Of a stretch of DNA of 64,000 nt, positions 35,557 to 43,919 are shown piece after piece. The stretch comes from Lachnospiraceae bacterium. Its GTDB lineage: Bacteria; Bacillota; Clostridia; Lachnospirales; Lachnospiraceae. The notes under the pieces were generated by a model that ran no database searches, was not told where the DNA came from, and worked only from the letters and a program-made list of their open reading frames with translations. Where the stretch lies: the NCBI GenBank assembly GCA_017480445.1, contig JAFVAO010000062.1, forward strand, positions 29,557 to 93,556, in the 5' to 3' direction. Each line of letters starts with the position of its first letter. Within the stretch, counting starts at the first letter, position 1. Made by a program: the position numbers and the translations under genes.

Positions 35557-37269
35557 CTAGGTTTCGGCAAACTTTAAATCAAATAATATATTCTCTGCCA
35601 GATGCGCATCTGGCAAAGTATTTTTCTTTCGCTCTAAGACTGCCTTGATCCGATCGATGGTCGCCTGATCAATTCTGATATACATATTTCTTTTCTTACA
35701 TGCATTTAGAATACTCTCTCTGGCTTCACTCGGAATATCTTGATCATCACAAAGTTCCAAGAGGTATTCCAGACGTCTCCAGGAATGACTGTTGAGCAAC
35801 AAATTCAAGAACAATCTGCCTGTCGGCATGTTCTTCCTGACGCAGAACGCCTGATACAATCTTTTCTCATCATAGGCAACGTGATACTTTTTGATCTGTT
35901 TGTATGCACAGACAGCCGCCATCACATCATCCTGCGTCAAATACTCCCAGTACAATTCCGGCGTATTCTCCCGTGCGATCATTCCGTATGCAGTCAGCGC
36001 AGCTTTTACAATTCTCACTTCCCCACGCGCGAGATATGGTTTGAGAACCGGCAAATCCTGCTCGTCTCCGTTTTCTCCGATGCCGAGAAGGCAGACCGCC
36101 ATCCTGCTTTGGCAGACTTGTATTTCTTCAGACGTTTCTGCTTGCTGCAAGTCATTTTCAGCCTTTTTCAGGTTATCCAGATAAAATAAACGCACATCAC
36201 AGGAATCCTGTTTTGTGAGAATATAGCAGGCCATACTCCTGATCTTGGCCGAACGATCCAGCAGCATGGCAGGAAGCCCCTCCCATGCTGTTTTCCTTAA
36301 ATTGAATTTGTACTGCAGCGCCGCATATCTGACATCCGCATGTTTACTGTGCAGATATTGTTCCAGTTCGGCTTCACTGCACTCATAATATGTCATAATG
36401 GCCTGAAAGAGAAGTCTTTTCCCATATCCTGTTTTTTCCTGTGTCAACAGCCGGTTCATCTGTGCCCTGCTCAACAGGGCATTTTGACAAAACATTCTGT
36501 AAACTGCATTGCGCTCAAAATCATTCAACTGCACAATCCGTTCAAGCTCCGGTTCGGATAATATTGCCTGCAGTCTCTTCAGCAAACTATCCGTAAGCTC
36601 CTGCAGATCGGACTGATTTCTTCTGTAGGAATCCTTCAATTTCACCAATATGGGCAAAGCAAGAACCAGATTCATGGCATCCGCACATTCTATTTCCTTT
36701 ACTGCCAATTCAAACGCCAGGGTGCGGATTTCTTCCACCCAGTCATTACATCTCAGAAGATAAAACACAAGCGGAGCTAAAGGCACCTGATAAGTTTCCG
36801 AATAAACCCTCGCGCTTTGTGTGCACAATGCTCTCATACACATTTCGCGGTAAAAGCCATTTGAGTGAAACGTACCCAAAGACAACATCGCGACGTACTG
36901 TTGATCCGACAGAAACGCAAAATCCGCTCTCTTATGTTTTACTGCTTTCATCGCCTCATACCAGGCGTTCCATTCCCGCGTATAATAGCGGTTTGCCAGA
37001 CGAAAACGAATACGATTTTCATCCGATAACCGGAGCAACTCTCTTATTGAAGATCTCTGCAATTCTGCCAAAATACATTGTGCTATCTCCATCTGATCAT
37101 GCATGGCATCCCGAAACAGAAACGCCCCCTGAAGATCATACACATAGCCGGTTTGCCCATTTCTGATCCCTGGAAGAGCATATGAATGAACATATATAAA
37201 AAAGCGTTCTTCCTCCTCCCGCGATATATAGTTTTTATGCAATAATCCCAGCAGATCTAACTTTCTCAT
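35557..37269 (-). CDS. HEAT/armadillo-like helical repeat protein, 570 aa, unknown function
   Basis: A soluble, almost all-helical protein with no signal peptide. Repeated helix pairs typical of HEAT repeats occur from about residue 290 on (HADVRYAALQYKFNLRK, DRSAKIRSMACYILTK, RGEVRIVKAALTAYGMI, QDDVMAAVCAYKQIKK). The N-terminal 280 residues are also helical but less regular. The gene looks clearly richer in A+T and uses more TTT, AAT and ATA codons than its neighbours, which suggests recent acquisition. GGAG lies 9 bases before the ATG. It stands alone between the ABC-F gene and icd. No family or partner is recognised. Confidence 0.7.
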   Translation of the reverse strand: MRKLDLLGLLHKNYISREEEERFFIYVHSYALPGIRNGQTGYVYDLQGAFLFRDAMHDQMEIAQCILAELQRSSIRELLRLSDENRIRFRLANRYYTREWNAWYEAMKAVKHKRADFAFLSDQQYVAMLSLGTFHSNGFYREMCMRALCTQSARVYSETYQVPLAPLVFYLLRCNDWVEEIRTLAFELAVKEIECADAMNLVLALPILVKLKDSYRRNQSDLQELTDSLLKRLQAILSEPELERIVQLNDFERNAVYRMFCQNALLSRAQMNRLLTQEKTGYGKRLLFQAIMTYYECSEAELEQYLHSKHADVRYAALQYKFNLRKTAWEGLPAMLLDRSAKIRSMACYILTKQDSCDVRLFYLDNLKKAENDLQQAETSEEIQVCQSRMAVCLLGIGENGDEQDLPVLKPYLARGEVRIVKAALTAYGMIARENTPELYWEYLTQDDVMAAVCAYKQIKKYHVAYDEKRLYQAFCVRKNMPTGRLFLNLLLNSHSWRRLEYLLELCDDQDIPSEARESILNACKKRNMYIRIDQATIDRIKAVLERKKNTLPDAHLAENILFDLKFAET

Positions 37270-37289
37270 TCTTCGTAACTCCTACATGC

Positions 37290-37317
37290 AATGTATCCCG
37301 ACATACACAATCCTCAA
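37290..37317 (-). promoter_or_regulatory. Possible promoter of the HEAT-like gene
   Basis: On the minus strand TTGAGG (37317-37312), 16 bases, TACATT (37295-37290). The -35 directly follows the icd terminator. The match is moderate. Confidence 0.35.
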
Positions 37318-37324
37318 TAAAGCA

Positions 37325-37359
37325 AAAGCTCTGCCGCCCATCTCAAGCTGCAGAGCTTT
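37325..37359 (-). terminator. Terminator after icd
   Basis: AAAGCTCTG and CAGAGCTTT pair over 9 bp. On the minus strand the stem runs into TTTTGCTTTATTG. Confidence 0.75.
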
Positions 37360-37380
37360 GAAAAACAATATCATCCGGCA

Positions 37381-38589
37381 TTACAACAGACTATTAAGCG
37401 TCTCCCGGATCGCCTGAATGAACTCCAGACTGTTCAAGATCACGGGATTCTCGCAGGTGGAGATCGCGGCCAGACTCCTGGTCATTTTGCCATCCTCCAC
37501 GGTCTTGATGCACGCCTGCTCCAGCTTGTCCGCAAAGGTCACCAGCTCCGGAATATTGTCCAGCTCGCCGCGCTTTTTCAGCGCACCGCTCCAGGCGAAG
37601 ATCGTCGCGATGGAGTTGGTGGAGGTCTCCTCTCCCTTCAAGTGCTTGTAATAATGGCGCTGTACCGTGCCGTGCGCAGCTTCATACTCGTACACGCCGC
37701 TCGGAGATACCAGCACAGAAGTCATCATAGACAGATCCCCGTACGCCGTGGCCACCATGTCGGACATCACATCGCCGTCGTAGTTCTTGCAGGCCCAGAT
37801 AAAGCCGCCCTCAGAGCGGATCACGCGAGCCACCGCGTCATCGATCAGGGTGTAGAAATACTCGATACCCAGCTCCTCGAATTTCGCTTTGTACTCGGCA
37901 TCGTAAATCTCCTGAAAAATATCCTTGAAGGTGTGGTCGTACTTCTTGGAGATCGTATCCTTGGTCGCAAACCACAGATCCTGCTTCGTATCGATCGCAT
38001 AGCCAAAACATGCCCTCGCAAAGCTGGAAATGGACTTTTCTGTATTGTGGATTCCCTGAATGATCCCCGCGCCTGTAAAGTTATGGATCAGTTCTCTGGT
38101 CTCCGTGCCGTCCTCCGCGGTGAACACCAGCTCTGCCTTGCCGGGCCCCGGTACCTTGATCTCTGTATTTTTATACACATCCCCATAGGCATGACGCGCG
38201 ATGGTGATCGGCTTGTTCCATCTGCTCACATAAGGCGTAATCCCCTTTACCAGAATCGGCGCGCGGAATACGGTACCGTCCAGGATCGCGCGGATCGTCC
38301 CATTGGGACTCTTCCACATCTCCTTCAAATGGTACTCCGTCATTCTCGCCGCATTGGGGGTGATGGTGGCACATTTTACCGCCACACCATATTTCAGGGT
38401 CGCATTCGCAGAATCCACCGTCACCTGATCGTCCGTCTCGTTTCTATGCTCTAATCCCAGATCATAATACTCTGTCTTCAAATCAATATAGGGCAGCAAC
38501 AGCTCGTCCTTGATCATTTTCCAGAGGATTCTGGTCATTTCGTCCCCATCCATCTCCACAAGGGGTGTTGTCATCTGAATTTTTGCCAT
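37381..38589 (-). CDS. icd: NADP-dependent isocitrate dehydrogenase
   Basis: About 402 residues starting [23 protein letters not shown], the eukaryote-like dimeric class of NADP-IDH found in many Firmicutes and Bacteroidetes. Substrate and metal residues are visible in [24 protein letters not shown] and in [23 protein letters not shown]. It converts isocitrate to 2-oxoglutarate. The start at 38589 has AAAGGA at a good distance. With the Re-citrate synthase 4 kb away it would feed glutamate synthesis through a partial oxidative TCA branch. Aconitase is not in this window. Confidence 0.95.
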   Translation of the reverse strand: MAKIQMTTPLVEMDGDEMTRILWKMIKDELLLPYIDLKTEYYDLGLEHRNETDDQVTVDSANATLKYGVAVKCATITPNAARMTEYHLKEMWKSPNGTIRAILDGTVFRAPILVKGITPYVSRWNKPITIARHAYGDVYKNTEIKVPGPGKAELVFTAEDGTETRELIHNFTGAGIIQGIHNTEKSISSFARACFGYAIDTKQDLWFATKDTISKKYDHTFKDIFQEIYDAEYKAKFEELGIEYFYTLIDDAVARVIRSEGGFIWACKNYDGDVMSDMVATAYGDLSMMTSVLVSPSGVYEYEAAHGTVQRHYYKHLKGEETSTNSIATIFAWSGALKKRGELDNIPELVTFADKLEQACIKTVEDGKMTRSLAAISTCENPVILNSLEFIQAIRETLNSLL

Positions 38590-38672
38590 GTCTTGATTTC
38601 CTTTCTGGCCAGCATTTTTTATGACTGCCAATGCCAAGTATATCATACTGACGGCCAATATGAAACCTTTTT

Positions 38673-38876
38673 TTATTTTATACCGGCATATTCATATCCT
38701 GCGGTCTCCACAGCTGCCTTGATCGCCTCTTCCGAAACCGCCCCTGCGGTGGAGAGCGTCACCAGATTTTTCCCGTGATCAGCAACCGCCTCTGTCACTC
38801 CCTCGATTTTTTCGAGTGCCTCCTTCACATGCGCCTCACAATGCGCACACATCATACCATTTACTGTAATTTCCAT
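38673..38876 (-). CDS. Possible internal in-frame copZ (67-aa copper chaperone) within copA
   Basis: Inside the copA frame an ATG at 38876 opens [19 protein letters not shown], a complete HMA chaperone of normal CopZ size ending at the copA stop. The complement of 38888-38893 reads AGGAGG within AAAAAGGAGG, 11 bases before this ATG, a strong ribosome site that has no other purpose in a coding region. The cell may make both fused CopA and free CopZ, or this may be a relic of a former separate gene. No experiment is implied; it rests on sequence only. Confidence 0.45.
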   Translation of the reverse strand: MEITVNGMMCAHCEAHVKEALEKIEGVTEAVADHGKNLVTLSTAGAVSEEAIKAAVETAGYEYAGIK

Positions 38877-41231
38877 GTCTGTAGAATCCTCCTTTTTATG
38901 TTGTTTATCATCAACCCTTTCCCGGGTGATATGCGTGACATATGCCGCCTGCGAATCCCGGCGCGGCCTATCCCGTTTTTCATTCCATAGATCAAACAGA
39001 TTCAGCCGCAGCGCGTTGGTCACCACACAAAAGCTCGAAAGGCTCATCGCCGCCGCTCCGAACATCGGATTCAAGGTCCAGCCGAATGCGCGGATGAAAG
39101 CGCCCGCCGCCAACGGGATCCCGATTGTATTATAAAAAAAGGCCCAAAACAAATTTTCGTGAATGTTCCGAAGTGTGGCGCGGCTCAAGCGGATCGCACC
39201 CGCCACATCCGACAATCTGCTCTTCATCAATACCACATCTGCCGCATCGATCGCCACGTCATTTCCCGCACCGATCGCGATTCCCATGTCCGCTCTGGTA
39301 AGGGCAGGCGCATCGTTGATACCGTCACCGACCATTGCTACCTTGCCTTTATTTTGCAAATCGGTAATGACCGCCTCCTTGCCGTCCGGTTTCACGCCGG
39401 CAACGACTTCATCCACGCCGGCCTCCTTCGCGATCGCCGCCGCTGTCTTCTCATTGTCACCGGTGAGCATCACGACATGTATGCCCATGTTTTTCAGCGA
39501 CGCAATCGCCTCACGGGAGTCCTCCTTTATGACATCCGCAACGGAGATGATGCCGAGGAAATCGCCCTTTTCTGCAAAAAACAGCGGCGTCTCCCCCTTC
39601 TCGGACAAAGCATCCGCCTGCAAAAGCGCAGCTTTCTCTATGTTAGTCCTGGCGGCGACAAACGCTGCGTTCCCGCCATAGATTTCATCCCCCTGCAAAC
39701 GTGCCGTGAGTCCGTTGCCGGGAAGCGCTTGAAAGTCCGTGATCTCCGCCGGTTGAAGTGCCTTTTCCTGCGCATAGCGCACAATCGCCTTCGCAAGCGG
39801 ATGCTCCGACCGCGCTTCCAGCGCCAGTGCCGCAGTAAGCAGCGTCGCCTCGTCCTTGCCCTCCGCGGCATAGATACCCTTCACCGTGGGTTCTCCTTTG
39901 GTAATCGTGCCGGTTTTGTCCAATGCCACAACCTGCACCTTGCCCATCTCCTCCAAAGACAGCGCCGTCTTGAACAAAATTCCGTTCCGTGCGCCGACGC
40001 CGTTGCCCACCATGATTGCGACCGGGGTGGCAAGTCCAAGGGCACAGGGACAGCTGATCACCAGGACAGAAATTGCCCGTGCAAGCGCGTACCCCACCGG
40101 TTCATCCGCGATCAGCCAGAGCAGAAAGGTCACCGTGGCGATCCCAATGACCGTCGGCACGAAAATGCCGGAAACCTTGTCAGCAATCTTTGCAATCGGC
40201 GCTTTGGTGGCCGCTGCGTCGCTGACCATTTGAATAATCTGGGAAAGGGTGGTATCCTTCCCCACCCGGGTGGCCTCGCAGACCATATAGCCGCTTTCAT
40301 TAATCGTAGCGGCAGAGACGCTATCTCCTGCCTTTTTTTCCACCGGGATACTCTCTCCGGTAAGCGCCGACTCATTGACTGCGCTGTTGCCCTCCACGAC
40401 AATTCCATCCACCGGCACACTGCTCCCCGGCCGAAGCACGAAGCGATCTCCCTGTTTCACCTGATCGATCGCGACCTCGCGCTCGACGCCATTCTCCAGC
40501 AGGACAGCCGTCTTGGGCGCAAGCTTCATCAATTCCTTCAGCGCATTGGTCGTACGTCCCTTCGAAATGGATTCCAACAGCTTTCCGACGGTGATGAGCG
40601 TCAGAATCATCGCCGCCGACTCGAAATAGAATTCCTCCATCAACGCCATCACACGATCCGCATCCCCTGCCTTTTGCGCAATGGTCATCGCAAAAAGCGC
40701 ATACACACTGTAGCCGAAGGACGCCGCAGCCCCCATGGCCACCAGGGTATCCATATTGGGCGCTCTGTGCAGGAGTCCCCGCAGACCACTGACAAAAAAA
40801 TGTTGGTTAATCACCATGATCCCTGCGGCAAGCAATAACTCATACAGCCCCATGGCTATGTGATTGCCATCTAAAAATGCAGGCAGCGGCCAGTCCCACA
40901 GCATATGTCCCATAGAGACATACATAAGCGGTATCAGCAAAACAATTGACGCGATCAAGCGATTCCTGATCCTGGGCGTCTCCGTATCCTGCAGTTCCTT
41001 CTCGTAATCCGGCAGGACACGTTCGTCAGCTGCCTCTTTTAAATTCGCACCGTAACCGGCGTCCTCCACCGCTTTGATAATCGAGGTGACCTCTGCATTT
41101 CCCTCCACCCCCATGGAATTCGTAAGCAGACTCACCGCACAGCTGTCAACCCCCGGCACCGCCAGAACTGCTTTTTCAACCCGCGCCTGACAGGCTGCAC
41201 AGCTCATTCCGGTCACATGATATTGTGTCAT
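38673..41231 (-). CDS. copA: Copper-translocating P1B-type ATPase with N- and C-terminal HMA domains
   Basis: An 852-aa Cu+ export pump. It carries an N-terminal HMA domain (GMSCAAC, residues 8-14), eight membrane helices, TGES near 292, the copper-site helix ISCPCALGL near 392, phosphorylation motif DKTGTIT near 437, [10 protein letters not shown] and [10 protein letters not shown]. The last 67 residues (786-852) form a second HMA domain (GMMCAHC) that looks like a fused CopZ chaperone. AGGAGG lies 9 bases before the ATG. csoR is 44 bases upstream and both are under a CsoR-type promoter. An internal ribosome site and ATG precede the CopZ-like part. Confidence 0.95.
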   Translation of the reverse strand: MTQYHVTGMSCAACQARVEKAVLAVPGVDSCAVSLLTNSMGVEGNAEVTSIIKAVEDAGYGANLKEAADERVLPDYEKELQDTETPRIRNRLIASIVLLIPLMYVSMGHMLWDWPLPAFLDGNHIAMGLYELLLAAGIMVINQHFFVSGLRGLLHRAPNMDTLVAMGAAASFGYSVYALFAMTIAQKAGDADRVMALMEEFYFESAAMILTLITVGKLLESISKGRTTNALKELMKLAPKTAVLLENGVEREVAIDQVKQGDRFVLRPGSSVPVDGIVVEGNSAVNESALTGESIPVEKKAGDSVSAATINESGYMVCEATRVGKDTTLSQIIQMVSDAAATKAPIAKIADKVSGIFVPTVIGIATVTFLLWLIADEPVGYALARAISVLVISCPCALGLATPVAIMVGNGVGARNGILFKTALSLEEMGKVQVVALDKTGTITKGEPTVKGIYAAEGKDEATLLTAALALEARSEHPLAKAIVRYAQEKALQPAEITDFQALPGNGLTARLQGDEIYGGNAAFVAARTNIEKAALLQADALSEKGETPLFFAEKGDFLGIISVADVIKEDSREAIASLKNMGIHVVMLTGDNEKTAAAIAKEAGVDEVVAGVKPDGKEAVITDLQNKGKVAMVGDGINDAPALTRADMGIAIGAGNDVAIDAADVVLMKSRLSDVAGAIRLSRATLRNIHENLFWAFFYNTIGIPLAAGAFIRAFGWTLNPMFGAAAMSLSSFCVVTNALRLNLFDLWNEKRDRPRRDSQAAYVTHITRERVDDKQHKKEDSTDMEITVNGMMCAHCEAHVKEALEKIEGVTEAVADHGKNLVTLSTAGAVSEEAIKAAVETAGYEYAGIK
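38888..38893 (-). promoter_or_regulatory. Internal AGGAGG ribosome-binding site in copA
   Basis: A full Shine-Dalgarno core inside the Lys-Lys-Glu-Asp codons before the C-terminal HMA domain, 11 bases from an in-frame ATG. Confidence 0.55.
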
Positions 41232-41275
41232 CCAAATCGTCCTCCTATCTGCTGTCCTATGTGGTATCCGACCTG

Positions 41276-41605
41276 CTATTTCATCAGCTTCTGCAGAACC
41301 GCAACCAGCTCATCCACCACATCCTCATTGCCCTCTCTGATGTTCTCCGCGACACAAGTCTTCACATGATTGGCCAGGAGAACCTTGTTAAAGCTATTGA
41401 GTGCGGAAGTGATTGCGGATACCTGCATCAGGATATCTGTACAGTATGCACCGTCAGCCAGCATATTCTCCACGCCGCGCACCTGGCCTTCTATCCGCTT
41501 CAGCCGGTTCATTAAATCTCTGTATTCTTTTTCCTCGCGATCCTTATGCTTTCCCGAACAACAACAATCATTACAAGCATCTGCACTTTCTTTGAAATGA
41601 TCCAT
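41276..41605 (-). CDS. csoR: CsoR-family copper-sensing repressor
   Basis: A 109-aa protein of the DUF156/CsoR family, an all-helical DNA-binding repressor released by Cu+. After a Cys-rich start (CNDCCCSGKH) come MNRLKRIEGQVRGVENML and the metal ligands Cys in GAYCTDIL and His/Cys in NHVKTC, matching the C-H-C copper site. The ATG at 41605 has AAAAGGAG 6 bases upstream; the longer frame runs through the operator. It lies directly before copA. Confidence 0.94.
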   Translation of the reverse strand: MDHFKESADACNDCCCSGKHKDREEKEYRDLMNRLKRIEGQVRGVENMLADGAYCTDILMQVSAITSALNSFNKVLLANHVKTCVAENIREGNEDVVDELVAVLQKLMK

Positions 41606-41641
41606 CCATAACTCCTTTTCAAAAAAACGTTTTACATTGAA

Positions 41642-41658
41642 ATACCCCCATGGGGTAT
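41642..41658. promoter_or_regulatory. CsoR-type operator, promoter-distal copy
   Basis: ATACCCCCATGGGGTAT is a near-perfect palindrome of the TACCCC/GGGGTA type bound by CsoR, between the -10 box and the csoR ribosome site. Confidence 0.75.
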
Positions 41659-41673
41659 ATATCCTTATCAAGG

Positions 41674-41702
41674 AGTATATACCCTATGGGGGTATCTGTC
41701 AA
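41674..41702 (-). promoter_or_regulatory. SigA promoter of csoR-copA
   Basis: On the minus strand TTGACA (41702-41697), 17 bases, TATACT (41679-41674). The spacer is filled by a CsoR-type palindrome. Confidence 0.8.
41679..41695. promoter_or_regulatory. CsoR-type operator within the -35/-10 spacer
   Basis: ATACCCTATGGGGGTAT resembles the other copy at 41642-41658 (one arm with a mismatch) and lies exactly between the -35 and -10 boxes. Confidence 0.75.
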
Positions 41703-41710
41703 GTGTTGTC

Positions 41711-42397
41711 TTATTTTTGATACGCTTCATACAGTCCGTTTTGCACCATGTTCGCATAGGCATTGCTGATGTGCTCATTGGCCAGTTTTTCTGCCAGCTC
41801 CGCGTTTCCGTCCCTGATCGCTTCCATGATCTTCTCATGCTCCTCGTTGGATTTGGATCCGCGTTTTGCATTGTTCAGCGTCTTCTTGCGCACCCGCAGC
41901 ACATATTGGTGGAAATCCTTCAGCTGGTGCTCCAACATCTTGCTGTTGCAGGCTTCATACATGATATCGTGGAATCGATTATCCAGCTCCGCCAGCTGCT
42001 CCCAATGCCCTTTATCCGCATGGAACTTCGCGAGGTAAACGTTCTCCTCCATTTCTTCCATCTGCTCCTTGGTGATATGCTCCGTCGCCCAACGGGCACA
42101 TAAGCCCTCTAGCAGAGAACGAATCATATAAATATCCCGCACATCTTTTTCCGTAATCCCTGTGACATAGGCCCCCTTGTTGGGGATAATCTGGATAAGC
42201 CCCTCCAGCTCCAATTGTCTGAAGGCCTCCCGCACAGGCGTGCGGCTTACACCCAGTTCCTCACCGATGGCAACCTCTTTCAACTCCTCGTGTTCTTCAT
42301 ATTTCCCACTGAGGATATCGTCCCTGAGCTTCTTGAATACCCTGCCCCGCAGGGAGAACTTGTCCGTCACTTCCTGCTTCACATCAAACTTCGCCAC
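41711..42397 (-). CDS. GntR-family transcriptional regulator (FadR/FCD subfamily)
   Basis: About 228 residues. An N-terminal winged helix (SLRGRVFKKLRDDILSGKY, VSRTPVREAFRQLELEGLI, NKGAYV) is followed by a helical FCD effector domain with candidate metal/carboxylate residues (Asp and His in LDNRFHDIMYE, later NEEHEKIMEAI and EHISNAY). The likely start is GTG at 42397. AAAGGAG lies about 30 bases upstream with an 18-base perfect hairpin between. It follows the citrate synthase gene by 37 bases and probably binds the palindrome in that gene's promoter; the effector may be an organic acid. Confidence 0.88.
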   Translation of the reverse strand: MAKFDVKQEVTDKFSLRGRVFKKLRDDILSGKYEEHEELKEVAIGEELGVSRTPVREAFRQLELEGLIQIIPNKGAYVTGITEKDVRDIYMIRSLLEGLCARWATEHITKEQMEEMEENVYLAKFHADKGHWEQLAELDNRFHDIMYEACNSKMLEHQLKDFHQYVLRVRKKTLNNAKRGSKSNEEHEKIMEAIRDGNAELAEKLANEHISNAYANMVQNGLYEAYQK

Positions 42398-42408
42398 TGT
42401 TTGTCTTC

Positions 42409-42426
42409 GATCGGGATAGCCCGATC
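42409..42426 (-). promoter_or_regulatory. Hairpin between ribosome site and start of the GntR gene
   Basis: GATCGGG-ATAG-CCCGATC is a perfect 7-bp stem with a four-base loop. AAAGGAG flanks it on one side and the GTG start lies 11 bases beyond the other, so folding would bring them to a usable spacing. Confidence 0.5.
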
Positions 42427-42434
42427 TCTCCTTT

Positions 42435-43847
42435 CTACGCGTTCGGCAGCGCGATCCCCTTCTCCTCACATACGCTGTTCAGACAGGCTAAAATCTCTTC
42501 ATCCGTAAGGACAGTCACACGGCCGCCTGCGTATTCCGCATCCACCCATTCCTTGATGCCATGAACAAGCTCAGAATTCTTTTCTACCTGCTTATCGCCT
42601 TTGAGCTTGAAATAGGTGTTGATCCAATGGGCGATTCCGGCCAGTCCGGAGGTGTTGGAAATCGCACACAACACCGGTCTGTTCAGGAATTTCTCGGTAT
42701 CAAAGATATTGTAAATCTCCTCATTTTTCAACAGCCCGTCCGCATGAATGCCGGCTCTTGTCACATTGAAGTTCTTGCCGACAAACGGTGTTCTGGACGG
42801 GATATGGTAACCGATCTCTTTCTCATAATACTCGGCAAGCTCCGTGATCACCGTCGTGTCCATGCCGTTCAGATCGCCGCGCAGCTGGGCATACTCGAAT
42901 ACCATCGCCTCCAGCGGCGTATTGCCGGTTCTCTCTCCGATACCGAAGAGGGAAGTATTGACTGCGGAACAACCGTAGAGCCATGCCGTGGTGGAATTGA
43001 CCACTGCTTTATAGAAATCATTATGACCATGCCATTCGATCAGCTCATGCGGCACGCCTGCATGGGTATGGATCGCATAGATAATCCCCTGCACACTGCG
43101 CGGGATCACGGCGCCGGGATAATTCACGCCATATCCCATCGTGTCGCACGCCCGAATCTTGATGGGAATTTTGTACTGCTCCATCAGCTTCATCAGCTCC
43201 AGGCAAAACGGCACAACATAACCATAGATGTCCGCTCTGGTGATATCCTCCAAATGACATCTGGGGCTGATCCCTTCCTCCAGACAATCCCTGATCACGC
43301 TCAGGTAGTGTTCCATCGCCTGTCTTCTGGTCATTTTTAATTTCAGGAAAATGTGATAGTCCGAACAGCTGACCAGAATGCCCGTCTCCTTCATGCCGAT
43401 CTCTTTCACCAGCTTGAAATCTTCCTTGCTGGCGCGGATCCAACTGGTTACTTCCGGGAATTCATATCCCCGCTCCATACACTTATAGACAGCGTCGCGG
43501 TCCTTTTTGCTGTACAGGAAAAACTCGCTGGCGCGGATCATGCCGTTCGGTCCGCCCAGCTTATGCAGATAATCATAGATCGTCACAATCTGCTCTGTGG
43601 TATACGGAGCACGGGACTGCTGTCCGTCGCGGAATGTTGTATCCGTGATCCAGATATCCTTTGGCATATTGTGCGGAACGATTCTATCGTTAAAAGGAAT
43701 CTTCGGTATCTCCGAATAAGGGAACATATTGCGGAAAACATTGGGTTTTTCCACATCGTCCAAAATATACATATGTTCCTCAATCTCCAGAAGATTCTTC
43801 TTGGGATTCATTGTCACCGGCCGATTTGCAAATGCATCTTCTATCAT
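42435..43847 (-). CDS. Citrate (Re)-synthase, isopropylmalate/homocitrate synthase family
   Basis: About 470 residues of the DRE-TIM metallolyase superfamily. ITDTTFRDGQQSRAPY holds the metal-binding Asp, EWHGHNDFYKAVVNS the HxHND motif, and NTSLFGIGERTGNTPLEAM follows. It lacks the C-terminal leucine-regulatory domain of LeuA. Length and sequence match the group that contains the Re-citrate synthase of Clostridium kluyveri, which condenses acetyl-CoA and oxaloacetate; homocitrate synthase is the alternative. The start at 43847 (AAAGG 12 bases upstream) fits a transcription start near 43884; MNPKKN at 43811 is another option. Confidence 0.82.
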   Translation of the reverse strand: MIEDAFANRPVTMNPKKNLLEIEEHMYILDDVEKPNVFRNMFPYSEIPKIPFNDRIVPHNMPKDIWITDTTFRDGQQSRAPYTTEQIVTIYDYLHKLGGPNGMIRASEFFLYSKKDRDAVYKCMERGYEFPEVTSWIRASKEDFKLVKEIGMKETGILVSCSDYHIFLKLKMTRRQAMEHYLSVIRDCLEEGISPRCHLEDITRADIYGYVVPFCLELMKLMEQYKIPIKIRACDTMGYGVNYPGAVIPRSVQGIIYAIHTHAGVPHELIEWHGHNDFYKAVVNSTTAWLYGCSAVNTSLFGIGERTGNTPLEAMVFEYAQLRGDLNGMDTTVITELAEYYEKEIGYHIPSRTPFVGKNFNVTRAGIHADGLLKNEEIYNIFDTEKFLNRPVLCAISNTSGLAGIAHWINTYFKLKGDKQVEKNSELVHGIKEWVDAEYAGGRVTVLTDEEILACLNSVCEEKGIALPNA

Positions 43848-43884
43848 GTGATGTACCATCCTTTCAAGCATTCGTATTGCCATC

Positions 43885-43908
43885 TGCATAATTGTATACA
43901 ATTATGCA
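43885..43908. promoter_or_regulatory. 24-bp perfect palindrome, candidate GntR operator
   Basis: The arm TGCATAATTG, a central TATA and the arm CAATTATGCA form an uninterrupted palindrome. Its core TTGTATACAA fits the GT-N-AC pattern favoured by FadR-type GntR regulators. It contains the -10 box of the citrate synthase promoter. Confidence 0.75.
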
Positions 43909-43919
43909 ATATATGTCAA
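43891..43919 (-). promoter_or_regulatory. SigA promoter of the citrate synthase-gntR operon
   Basis: On the minus strand TTGACA (43919-43914), 17 bases, TACAAT (43896-43891). The -35 overlaps the stop codon of the upstream surface-protein gene. Confidence 0.75.

Noticed and set aside
39159-40838. A 559-codon plus-strand frame and similar long antisense frames (29920-31662, 12915-14105, 19413-20516)
   Set aside because: All lie opposite well-supported genes (copA, nnr, gltA-like, ftsK) and read as Arg/His-rich low-complexity proteins.
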